From contig JAQXFA010000140.1 in assembly GCA_029250565.1 (NCBI GenBank), positions 1 to 7,543 of the forward strand: DNA of 7,543 nt, given 5' to 3'. Origin of the DNA: Candidatus Thalassarchaeaceae archaeon (lineage in GTDB: Archaea; Thermoplasmatota; Poseidoniia; Poseidoniales; Thalassarchaeaceae). A program made the position numbers and the translations under genes. Under the pieces are notes generated by a model. That model was not told where the DNA came from and did no database searches. It saw nothing but the letters and a program-made list of their open reading frames with translations. Below, piece after piece: positions 1 to 5,236 of this stretch. Each line of letters begins with the position of its first letter. Positions within the stretch are counted from its first letter, which is position 1.

Positions 1-2
1 CA

Positions 3-233
3 GGACGTCGTGATGAAGCGATGGAATGTTACCGTGATGCCCTAGTGCTGGCAGAATCAAATGATTTCAGGGTGCTAATTGGTGAATTATTAGCGCGCCT
101 TGGCGAAGCGGCTCCTGACCGTAGTAGGCGTATGGAATACCTACAACGTTCGCTCACTGTGTTTAGGGAACTAGGTGCAAATGACCGAATGCGTGAGATT
201 CAGTCCAAGGTTCACCGCGCTCTAATGGGATAA
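3..233 (+). CDS. TPR-like repeat protein, C-terminal end (5' partial)
   Basis: The reading frame is open from the left edge of the window, so the true start lies upstream; the ATG at 21 is probably internal. The visible 76 residues are almost entirely helical. They begin GRRDEAMECYRDAL, which matches the tetratricopeptide pattern of a small residue, then A, Y and A at helix-spaced positions. A second unit follows at about residues 41-66 (RMEYLQRSLTVFRELG, then NDRMREI), resembling the short 'LxxFrelGd' ends of TPR arrays. TPR units are protein-protein interaction scaffolds; the partner cannot be told from this fragment. The stop is TAA at 231-233, only 7 bp before the stop codon of the convergent pilin-like gene, so the two transcripts' 3' ends probably overlap. 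There is no signal peptide in the visible part, but the N-terminus is missing. Confidence 0.7.
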   Translation, partial: GRRDEAMECYRDALVLAESNDFRVLIGELLARLGEAAPDRSRRMEYLQRSLTVFRELGANDRMREIQSKVHRALMG

Positions 234-240
234 TCGGGTC

Positions 241-717
241 TTAGAATCCTGGTTGATTACTAGTGATCGTTACATTGTTTCCTTCAAGCAACACCCATAT
301 TCTTTCTAAACCTGCTAATTCCACTTCTCCACTATGGTTGGTGGCACTAGCCGATGAAATATCTCTTGTGAAAATCAGAGTTCCACCTTTATCTTGCATT
401 AATAGTCCATTATCGTCTAATACTAATCGTAATTGTAGATTTATTGCTTTAGATAACAGTAGGTCAACAGGCTCAGCATATGTGATATCACCGCCTTGTC
501 GGCTAGCAAGATCTGCTCTTTCTACTGCTTCTGCTATGGAATCTAAATTTTCCTCCATAGCCTGTTCCAACCATACATCTCCTCGTTCATCCTGAAGTTC
601 CCAAGTCCAAATACTGAACACTGATAGGAATGATAGTCCAAGCAAGAAAGTTAACACATAGCCTAACTCAGTGGCTGCTGCAACAGTGTCACGCATGAAT
701 TCCGAATTGCGCCTCAA
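241..717 (-). CDS. small pilin-like membrane-anchored protein, third gene of the operon (158 aa)
   Basis: A short charged N-terminus (MRRNSEFMRD) is followed by a single hydrophobic segment at about residues 11-37. An amphipathic, acidic helix follows at about 42-72 (EQAMEENLDSIAEAVERADLA), then a beta-rich tail. This plan matches archaeal pilin-like proteins, in which the hydrophobic helix builds the filament core or anchors the protein and the remainder faces outside; it recalls small haloarchaeal pilin-like DUF families by layout only. The start is taken as TTG at 717. It overlaps the upstream TGA as TTGA, GGAG lies 8 nt before it, and it gives the same MRR beginning as both sister genes. 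The in-frame ATG at 696 would lose these features. A class III cleavage site is not obvious here, so it could instead be an uncleaved membrane protein of the same complex. Confidence 0.72.
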   Translation of the reverse strand: MRRNSEFMRDTVAAATELGYVLTFLLGLSFLSVFSIWTWELQDERGDVWLEQAMEENLDSIAEAVERADLASRQGGDITYAEPVDLLLSKAINLQLRLVLDDNGLLMQDKGGTLIFTRDISSASATNHSGEVELAGLERIWVLLEGNNVTITSNQPGF

Positions 718-2927
718 ATAATCAACTCCGTATCGATAGATATCTGACTTAGTTGCAGATTGAACATTATTGGTTCACCAGACGCATGGTAAACTGCCTC
801 AGGGCTAGAATGCGTCAATTGTACCCAGCCAACATAATCATCGAGAAGGTCAATGCGGCCGGGGAATGTCAACCAATCTGCGCTGAAAGCTAATTCTTGT
901 GACGACTCAGCAGCGATTGCCGATCCATAAGGTCCATCCCATCCTCGTCTTATTTCGTGTGCTTGTACAGAAACTAACTGAACTCTTTGATCCAATGAAA
1001 CTGTAAGAGCGACTTGGCTATTTCCGATTGAAGAACTATCTGCAGGCATGGTTAGAGGTATCGTGACTGCTAATCTTGGGCCGGGTCCTTCTCGTGCAGG
1101 TGGGAGGACTAGGACATCGGCTTGATATTCTGGGTGATTAGTTCCAACAAACCCTCCACGGTAACCGATTTCCATTCCAGAAACTGAACTTTGGAATTCA
1201 TAGTTTAGCCGAGGTAAATGTGCACCCCAAGCACCTGCTAGAGTGTCATGCGGTGCACCATTTTGTGGCCCCAATAGAGTGACTTCTACTCCCAATGGGT
1301 GTGACCCATCCTTCCATGCTTCCTTCACAATAGCGGTGCTGTAGTGAGAAAAATCATCCCAAGGAAGGTTTAGTTCAACCCATCCCGAAGCCCAGTATCC
1401 AATTGGTAAGCATCTTTCCTCTCCATCTTGGCGGATTTCCATCATGCCATCATCCCCTGCTACAGAAATAATTCTGAATGGTGCGTCATTGAGTATGTCT
1501 GTTGAGTTAACCGCTGTCCTCACTAAGTTTGAAGCCGTTGGGGAAAGAGTTGCTAGTTGGCTACCAGTAGAATCATTCACAGTGATGTAAGGGGATTGAC
1601 TCGCTTCAAGGTCTGCAATCAAGGTTAGAGATGTTTCAGGGCTGGCTTTCTGAATGAGTACACTTTCATCAGACGCTGATGTTGGTGTTGAATACGAATG
1701 TTCTAGGCCACTTGAGCGTCCAGTATCAGTGGCTGGAATCATTTCAAGAGAACCTGTGCGATAGGAGTTACTCGCATCTTCTGCAAGCCAATGAACTTGT
1801 ACTGGTCCAGTGGATTGAATCTGCGATGATACCGCTGGCCATGAAATCCGCATTGAACTCTGAGCTGAAATAGTGTTGAACAACCCATCAATCTGAACTG
1901 CAATCGATGTTGTTTCAGGATTTTCAATTAGAATACTACCCGCTGCGGCTGGTAGTGTGTGGCTAATTCCCAATCCACTGCCTCCATCATCAGGCCACAC
2001 TGTTGCACCTGTGCCGCTTCCCCAAACCATCATCAGTCTTGCAGGACTACTAGAATGAACAGTCATCACATCTCCTGCTAATGTGGTAAAATCACCATTC
2101 CATGTTGCAGGTGAACCGGTACTAGTTGCAGTGCCGGAGTTTGAATTCGAATCCCAACTAATGGTGGTTAAATCAGAACTGACAAGATGAAGGCTAACAG
2201 ATCCCGTTGGCATTGGAATTGTCCATGCCCTTCCTTTTCCATCTGAAGGGTTGGCTAAGTCAGGCTCAACCATCGTAACACCTCCATTACCTCGCAAGAA
2301 TATGACTTTCAACGGCCCATCCGATTGTAACCAACTTTCTCCAGCTGATGCGGTTGACAACACTGAACCAGGTATTAGAGAATGAGAACTGCTAGAACCA
2401 CCAGATGTGTATTCCACAGTTGTCTCATAAAGTGGTTGTTGAAGGCTGGTTGCTGGTGTGGCAAGAATTGTGCCACTAATGTTTGGGATTCTGTAATTCC
2501 AAGTAGCATCCTTATTTGCTCTAAGGTCAGAAAAACAAGCGGCAGAAACTTCACTTTCAGAATATCTAATTCTAGTTTTGTCATCTAAATCAAGTAAACC
2601 ATCAAGACGGAAACTACCCCCGTCAACGAAGGCAACGGAATACCATGTGCCTCCGTGGGCTAAGTTCCAACCCAATTCTCCTGTGTGTGGCCTGAGTTGT
2701 AAAGTTGCAGAATCACCAGGTAATCCATTTTCAGAGATTCTGACCGTTTCAGCGGCTAAATCCTCCATTTGCCCTGCCATTGCTTGTCTTTCAACAGAGC
2801 CGTGTTTCTCATTGATTAGAGGGGTGATAGTAACCATCATTCCTGATATGATGCCAAGTACACCAGCAAACAACAACACTGTTGCGATTGCCGCAGAAAC
2901 TGCTTCATCGTCGAACCTGCGGCGCAT
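714..2927 (-). CDS. giant pilin-like surface protein with repeated beta-rich ectodomain (737 aa)
   Basis: The N-terminus MRRRFDDEAVSAAIATVLLF, with a hydrophobic run to about residue 36, is typical of archaeal type IV pilin-like precursors: basic, then acidic residues, then 'AVS', then one long helix. The following 700 residues are unusually long for a pilin and rich in Ser, Thr, Gly and beta-prone residues. Three to four diverged copies of a module can be aligned by eye at about residues 187-220, 236-310, 321-395 and 410-500. Each ends in an 'S-x-x-P' turn and a beta strand (QSDGPLKVIFL, HSSSPARLMMVW, QSTGPVQVHWL, LNDAPFRIISV). The pattern is reminiscent of IgGFc-binding-type repeats, where a glycine-containing turn, a strand and 'S.kPv.v' recur. 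A non-repeated region follows at about 505-737. Only two cysteines (131, 506) are present. It is probably an exposed adhesin or pilus-tip subunit. Start ATG 2927 overlaps the previous stop (TGATG) and has GGAGG 7 nt upstream. The pilin N-terminus is fairly sure; the repeat assignment is tentative. Confidence 0.8.
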   Translation of the reverse strand: MRRRFDDEAVSAAIATVLLFAGVLGIISGMMVTITPLINEKHGSVERQAMAGQMEDLAAETVRISENGLPGDSATLQLRPHTGELGWNLAHGGTWYSVAFVDGGSFRLDGLLDLDDKTRIRYSESEVSAACFSDLRANKDATWNYRIPNISGTILATPATSLQQPLYETTVEYTSGGSSSSHSLIPGSVLSTASAGESWLQSDGPLKVIFLRGNGGVTMVEPDLANPSDGKGRAWTIPMPTGSVSLHLVSSDLTTISWDSNSNSGTATSTGSPATWNGDFTTLAGDVMTVHSSSPARLMMVWGSGTGATVWPDDGGSGLGISHTLPAAAGSILIENPETTSIAVQIDGLFNTISAQSSMRISWPAVSSQIQSTGPVQVHWLAEDASNSYRTGSLEMIPATDTGRSSGLEHSYSTPTSASDESVLIQKASPETSLTLIADLEASQSPYITVNDSTGSQLATLSPTASNLVRTAVNSTDILNDAPFRIISVAGDDGMMEIRQDGEERCLPIGYWASGWVELNLPWDDFSHYSTAIVKEAWKDGSHPLGVEVTLLGPQNGAPHDTLAGAWGAHLPRLNYEFQSSVSGMEIGYRGGFVGTNHPEYQADVLVLPPAREGPGPRLAVTIPLTMPADSSSIGNSQVALTVSLDQRVQLVSVQAHEIRRGWDGPYGSAIAAESSQELAFSADWLTFPGRIDLLDDYVGWVQLTHSSPEAVYHASGEPIMFNLQLSQISIDTELII
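724..730 (-). promoter_or_regulatory. Shine-Dalgarno-like GGAG of the small pilin-like gene
   Basis: GGAG on the minus strand, inside the last codons of the giant pilin-like gene, is 8 nt before the TTG at 717. This spacing favours the TTG start over the in-frame ATG at 696, which has only a weak GGA just before it. Confidence 0.5.
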
Positions 2928-3946
2928 CAGTATACCTCCACTGATTGCAATGTGACCACAAATTGGAACGGCACATCTCCTGGTAGGACGGTTATTCCGT
3001 CAAGACCTGAGATTCGTTGATGTGGCCCAAATCCTTGGTATTCGTTTATTGATCCGCCCGCTAGATATAGTGCATAATCGCCAGTCCAGTGGTGAATATA
3101 TTGTGGAGATATAGAAGGGTCACCGGCGATTTCAACTTCAACGATTAGGTTTCTTGCTTCGCCTTCAAATAGCGCTTGTTCGCCTTTCGAATCAAGGTGC
3201 ACATTGGTCATGTGCCGGCTTGCAGATGCGCTAATATCAAGGTCGAGAAGGATTAGTGAGACTCTCGGGGTCCCATCAAGTAACAAATCGGTTTTGAAAC
3301 GAGGGAATTGCTTGACTGCAACTGGTTGATTTGGCAATTTCTCGATTCTTGCCCCATTGACTAAATCAACTGAAAATTCCCCTTCAGTCAATACATTGTT
3401 GAGTCGGATCCCATCAATCGTTATCTCTAGGAAACGATGCGATATGGTCCCGTGGATGTCCTCTACTTCAATGACAACATTGCCAATTAAGCCTGAAACG
3501 TTGAAATCGTTTGTGCTATTTGTCATGGTAAATGTTTGTGTTGAAATTGAATCAGTGACTCTTACAATCGATGCTGTACGGTTTAGGCTAGAAACTGTTA
3601 GCAAGTCGCCATCTAAGGTGACTAATGTCCGATCACTACCGCCAAGGTCTGCTTGAATTTTCCATATTTCAGCATCTTGTAATGGGTCCATTGACCGAGA
3701 AAGTTGAGCGTTTTGTTGCACTAAACCACTTCCTTCTGGGCTTTGAGCAGCAATTAAAATTCGGTCATTTAACTGAGTCGCTGCTACTGTACCAGATGAC
3801 CATTCGCGGTTGTCGCTGATATCTTCAAGAAATGGAGCAAGTAGAACAAACACACTACCAATCACAGTGACAACCATGGCTAACAGCATAGTAACTCCAA
3901 GGATTTCGCTAACCGCATCCTCGTTATGGCTCCCGCTCCGCCTCAC
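2927..3946 (-). CDS. pilin-like surface protein, first gene of the operon (339 aa)
   Basis: The protein begins MRRSGSHNEDAVSEILGVTM with a hydrophobic helix to about residue 39. This is close to the archaeal pilin N-terminal pattern (charged residue, AVSE, ILG, hydrophobic run), so processing by an archaeal prepilin peptidase near residues 10-11 is expected but not demonstrable here. After the helix comes a polar segment (WSSGTVAATQLNDRILIAAQ, about 49-68), like the conserved linker of haloarchaeal pilin-like DUF7289-type proteins. About 270 residues of predicted beta structure follow, without cysteines. The start is GTG at 3946: an in-frame TAA lies four codons upstream and the next Met is inside the membrane helix, so no other start works. 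GGGAGG at 3960-3965 is 13 nt away, a longer spacing than usual. The gene leads an operon of three overlapping genes and probably supplies a subunit of the same surface structure. Confidence 0.8.
   Translation of the reverse strand: MRRSGSHNEDAVSEILGVTMLLAMVVTVIGSVFVLLAPFLEDISDNREWSSGTVAATQLNDRILIAAQSPEGSGLVQQNAQLSRSMDPLQDAEIWKIQADLGGSDRTLVTLDGDLLTVSSLNRTASIVRVTDSISTQTFTMTNSTNDFNVSGLIGNVVIEVEDIHGTISHRFLEITIDGIRLNNVLTEGEFSVDLVNGARIEKLPNQPVAVKQFPRFKTDLLLDGTPRVSLILLDLDISASASRHMTNVHLDSKGEQALFEGEARNLIVEVEIAGDPSISPQYIHHWTGDYALYLAGGSINEYQGFGPHQRISGLDGITVLPGDVPFQFVVTLQSVEVY
2935..2939 (-). promoter_or_regulatory. Shine-Dalgarno GGAGG of the giant pilin-like gene
   Basis: GGAGG lies within the end of the preceding coding region, 7 nt before ATG 2927. 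It fixes the start and shows that this gene has its own strong ribosome site in addition to the TGATG coupling with the upstream gene. Confidence 0.75.
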
Positions 3947-3959
3947 AGATGCGACTTAA

Positions 3960-3965
3960 CCTCCC
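3960..3965 (-). promoter_or_regulatory. Shine-Dalgarno GGGAGG of the first pilin-like gene
   Basis: GGGAGG on the minus strand is a strong match to the anti-Shine-Dalgarno sequence, but it sits 13 nt before the GTG start, which is longer than normal. No alternative start codon lies between them in frame, because an in-frame TAA occurs at 3956-3958. Confidence 0.55.
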
Positions 3966-3992
3966 TGTTCTTATGGGTTCGCTGTGTGAAAC

Positions 3993-4007
3993 ATCGCCGT
4001 AGGCGAT
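3993..4007 (-). promoter_or_regulatory. perfect 6-bp stem-loop in the pilin operon leader
   Basis: On the minus strand ATCGCC, TAC, GGCGAT pairs perfectly with a three-base loop. No T-run follows on the minus strand, so it does not look like an intrinsic terminator for the hydrolase gene. A leader hairpin that stabilises or regulates the operon message, or a protein-binding site, is more likely. Confidence 0.45.
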
Positions 4008-4030
4008 ATTTCTGGCTAAGGTCTACCTCG

Positions 4031-4040
4031 GATAAAATAC
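4031..4040 (-). promoter_or_regulatory. candidate box A (TATA) of the pilin operon
   Basis: On the minus strand GTATTTTATC is the most TATA-like stretch in the gap before the operon. With a spacing of about 25 nt, transcription would start near 4010, placing the stem-loop at 3993-4007 at the very 5' end of a leader of about 60 nt. A second, weaker AT tract (AAATAT, about 4008-4013) could place the start further down. Confidence 0.3.
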
Positions 4041-4084
4041 CACTCATTCCGATGGCTACAGAATGAATTTGTGTGGTGTCAACT

Positions 4085-4097
4085 AATCATTATGATT
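4085..4097. promoter_or_regulatory. perfect 13-bp palindrome between the hydrolase gene and the pilin operon
   Basis: AATCAT, T, ATGATT is a perfect palindrome with a single central base. It cannot form a useful RNA hairpin, so a dimeric DNA-binding protein site is the more natural reading. It is about 140 bp upstream of the pilin operon start and about 45 bp after the hydrolase stop. AT-rich palindromes of this size can arise by chance. Confidence 0.35.
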
Positions 4098-4143
4098 CAA
4101 ACAAGATGTAATCTCTGTTCTAATTCACTTGTTTTGTCCGTCT

Positions 4144-4944
4144 TCAAATAGCAATTTTTTCGGACTCTGCCTGGCCTAAATAATGGGCGAATTCCGGACC
4201 TTCTTGGGTACTTATTGAGATGTCACCTGTGAACACCTCATCAATCTCCATTAGGACTTCACTTTCAGCTAAATGTGGGGCATTGTTTTGAGCGCTTAAG
4301 TGGCTCAAAACAATACTTCGAGTATGGTCTCCTACAACATTCGATAACAGGTCCGCAGTTTGCCGATTAGACAAGTGCCCACCGCGCCCAGCAATTCGTT
4401 GTTTAAGGCGCTCAGGATAGGGGCCATTCCACAATCGTTTTGAGTCATAATTTGCCTCTATGGAAATGTGTACACATTCAGCCATGTGGCGGACTAATTC
4501 ATCGTTCCAAGAACCAAGGTCAGTTACTACAGCGGCTCGCTCTCCACGATGGGATGCAATGAATCCAACATTATCGGCTCTATCATGATTGACAGACACT
4601 GGGAGAATACTCAAATCACCACCAACATCAATACGTGTCAAGGGTTCAAATAAGTGACATTCATTTACTGGATCCATACCTAATCTAGCACAAGTTTCAA
4701 AGTTAGCCCAAATTTTTGTCCCCCATCGTTTTTGGATGATTGGGGCACCCCTTGCGTGGTCAATATGGTGGTGGCTAATTAGGATGGCATCGAGTTCTTT
4801 TGGAGATAGTTCCAAGAGTTCTAGGCGCTTCTCAATTTGTTTACCTGAAAACCCACAATCAAGTAGGATTTTTGTCTCATCAGTGGCGATTAGGGTGGCG
4901 TTTCCGCCAGAGCCTGAACCAAGGTGAGTAATCGAGAGGGTCAT
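4144..4944 (-). CDS. metallo-beta-lactamase-fold hydrolase, YycJ/WalJ-like (266 aa)
   Basis: The protein is full length for the YycJ/WalJ family and starts with its signature LGSGSGGN (residues 8-15). The dimetal motif HxHxDH is intact: H58, H60, D62, H63. Further probable ligands are H120 (NHDRADNVG), D142 (VTDLG) and H215 (LSHLS). The family-specific stretches EANYD (163-167), NGPYP (173-177) and GHLSN (189-193) are also present. Members are cytoplasmic Zn- or Mn-type hydrolases; bacterial relatives have been reported as 5'-3' exonucleases and linked to mismatch repair or to the WalRK system, so a nucleic-acid substrate is plausible but unproved for this archaeal copy. There is no signal peptide. 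ATG 4944 is preceded by an in-frame TGA eight codons upstream and is the only reasonable start; no close Shine-Dalgarno motif is visible, so a leaderless or weakly initiated message is possible. It is followed by a 197-bp gap before the pilin operon on the same strand. Confidence 0.93.
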   Translation of the reverse strand: MTLSITHLGSGSGGNATLIATDETKILLDCGFSGKQIEKRLELLELSPKELDAILISHHHIDHARGAPIIQKRWGTKIWANFETCARLGMDPVNECHLFEPLTRIDVGGDLSILPVSVNHDRADNVGFIASHRGERAAVVTDLGSWNDELVRHMAECVHISIEANYDSKRLWNGPYPERLKQRIAGRGGHLSNRQTADLLSNVVGDHTRSIVLSHLSAQNNAPHLAESEVLMEIDEVFTGDISISTQEGPEFAHYLGQAESEKIAI

Positions 4945-4994
4945 CCAAACTGGGTCGGAGCGCGGTCACCCCTTGAAGAAGTCCCTTGAACTCA

Positions 4995-5014
4995 GTCAAA
5001 TAATAGGTTTTGAC
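4995..5014. promoter_or_regulatory. perfect dyad GTCAAA / TTTGAC upstream of the hydrolase gene
   Basis: GTCAAA (4995-5000) and TTTGAC (5009-5014) are perfect inverted copies separated by 8 bp. The dyad lies about 50 bp before ATG 4944 and could be an operator or, if transcribed, a leader hairpin of the minus-strand gene. Next to it, CCCTTGAA is repeated directly at 4970-4977 and 4983-4990. Both are direct observations; function is unknown. Confidence 0.35.
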
Positions 5015-5040
5015 ACCCTTCTGATTAGTTGCCAACAGGC

Positions 5041-5120
5041 TAAGAATTTGTTTGGTAATACCGTATATTTTCTACTTTATTCTATTGATTTTGTTGATTT
5101 CAAAAAAATATGAAAATACT
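5041..5120. promoter_or_regulatory. AT-rich divergent promoter region
   Basis: This is the most AT-rich block of the gap between the hydrolase gene (minus) and the Ca-binding protein gene (plus). For the plus gene, the A-rich tract at 5102-5117 could act as a TATA/box A element; with the usual archaeal spacing of about 25 nt, transcription would begin near 5135-5145 and give a leader of about 95 nt. For the minus gene, AAAATATA on the minus strand (about 5065-5072) is a candidate box A. Two TTGATTT copies (5085-5091, 5094-5100) lie nine bases apart. No experimentally fixed start is available. Confidence 0.4.
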
Positions 5121-5166
5121 GACTTAAGGTGGTTTTTCACGGCATACCACAAACGCTTGTATGAAC

Positions 5167-5183
5167 GATGCTCCATCAGCATC
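5167..5183 (+). promoter_or_regulatory. perfect 6-bp stem-loop in the leader (first hairpin)
   Basis: GATGCT, CCATC, AGCATC forms a six-pair stem with a five-base loop. It is 7 nt upstream of the second hairpin. A weaker five-pair stem (GTGGT 5129-5133 with ACCAC 5146-5150, 12-nt loop) precedes it. I do not recognise this series as a known riboswitch class. Confidence 0.45.
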
Positions 5184-5190
5184 ATAAGGA

Positions 5191-5203
5191 AACCCGTAGG
5201 GTT
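5191..5203 (+). promoter_or_regulatory. perfect 5-bp stem-loop in the leader (second hairpin)
   Basis: AACCC, GTA, GGGTT pairs perfectly with a three-base loop. An alternative, weaker pairing of GTTC 5201-5204 with GAAC 5211-5214 would break both this hairpin and the one next to the ribosome site, so two mutually exclusive folds can be drawn. Function is inferred. Confidence 0.45.
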
Positions 5204-5212
5204 CTCTCGTGA

Positions 5213-5226
5213 ACAGCGGACGCTGT
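5213..5226 (+). promoter_or_regulatory. perfect 6-bp stem-loop abutting the Shine-Dalgarno site
   Basis: ACAGCG, GA, CGCTGT forms a six-pair inverted repeat with a two-base centre; as RNA the closing pair would probably open to give a four-base loop. It is the third of three successive stem-loops in the leader and ends one base before AGGTGA. The pairing is seen directly; a regulatory role is inferred. Confidence 0.5.
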
Positions 5227-5232
5227 AGGTGA
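5227..5232 (+). promoter_or_regulatory. Shine-Dalgarno AGGTGA of the Ca-binding protein gene
   Basis: AGGTGA is complementary to the 3' end of archaeal 16S rRNA (as known for the family) and lies 4 nt before ATG 5237. It begins directly after the last base of a perfect stem-loop (5213-5226), so the accessibility of the ribosome site may depend on that structure. Confidence 0.7.
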
Positions 5233-5236
5233 GCCC

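Noticed and set aside
263..595. Open frame of 110 codons on the plus strand
   Set aside because: It lies entirely opposite the small pilin-like gene, has no ribosome site and encodes a composition without recognisable domain; it is a shadow of the minus-strand gene.
2578..2955. Open frame of 125 codons on the plus strand
   Set aside because: It overlaps the N-terminal part of the giant pilin-like gene and the operon junction, whose reading is strongly supported by the pilin N-terminus, GGAGG and TGATG overlap.
3357..3656. Open frame of 99 codons on the plus strand
   Set aside because: Opposite the first pilin-like gene, no start signal and no recognisable protein features.
3993..4007. Intrinsic terminator of the hydrolase gene
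   Set aside because: The hairpin is not followed by a T-run on the minus strand and is about 140 bp past the stop codon.
5161..5236. tRNA-like gene in the leader with several stem-loops
   Set aside because: The stems are consecutive rather than a cloverleaf, no closing acceptor stem is seen and no T-arm consensus fits.
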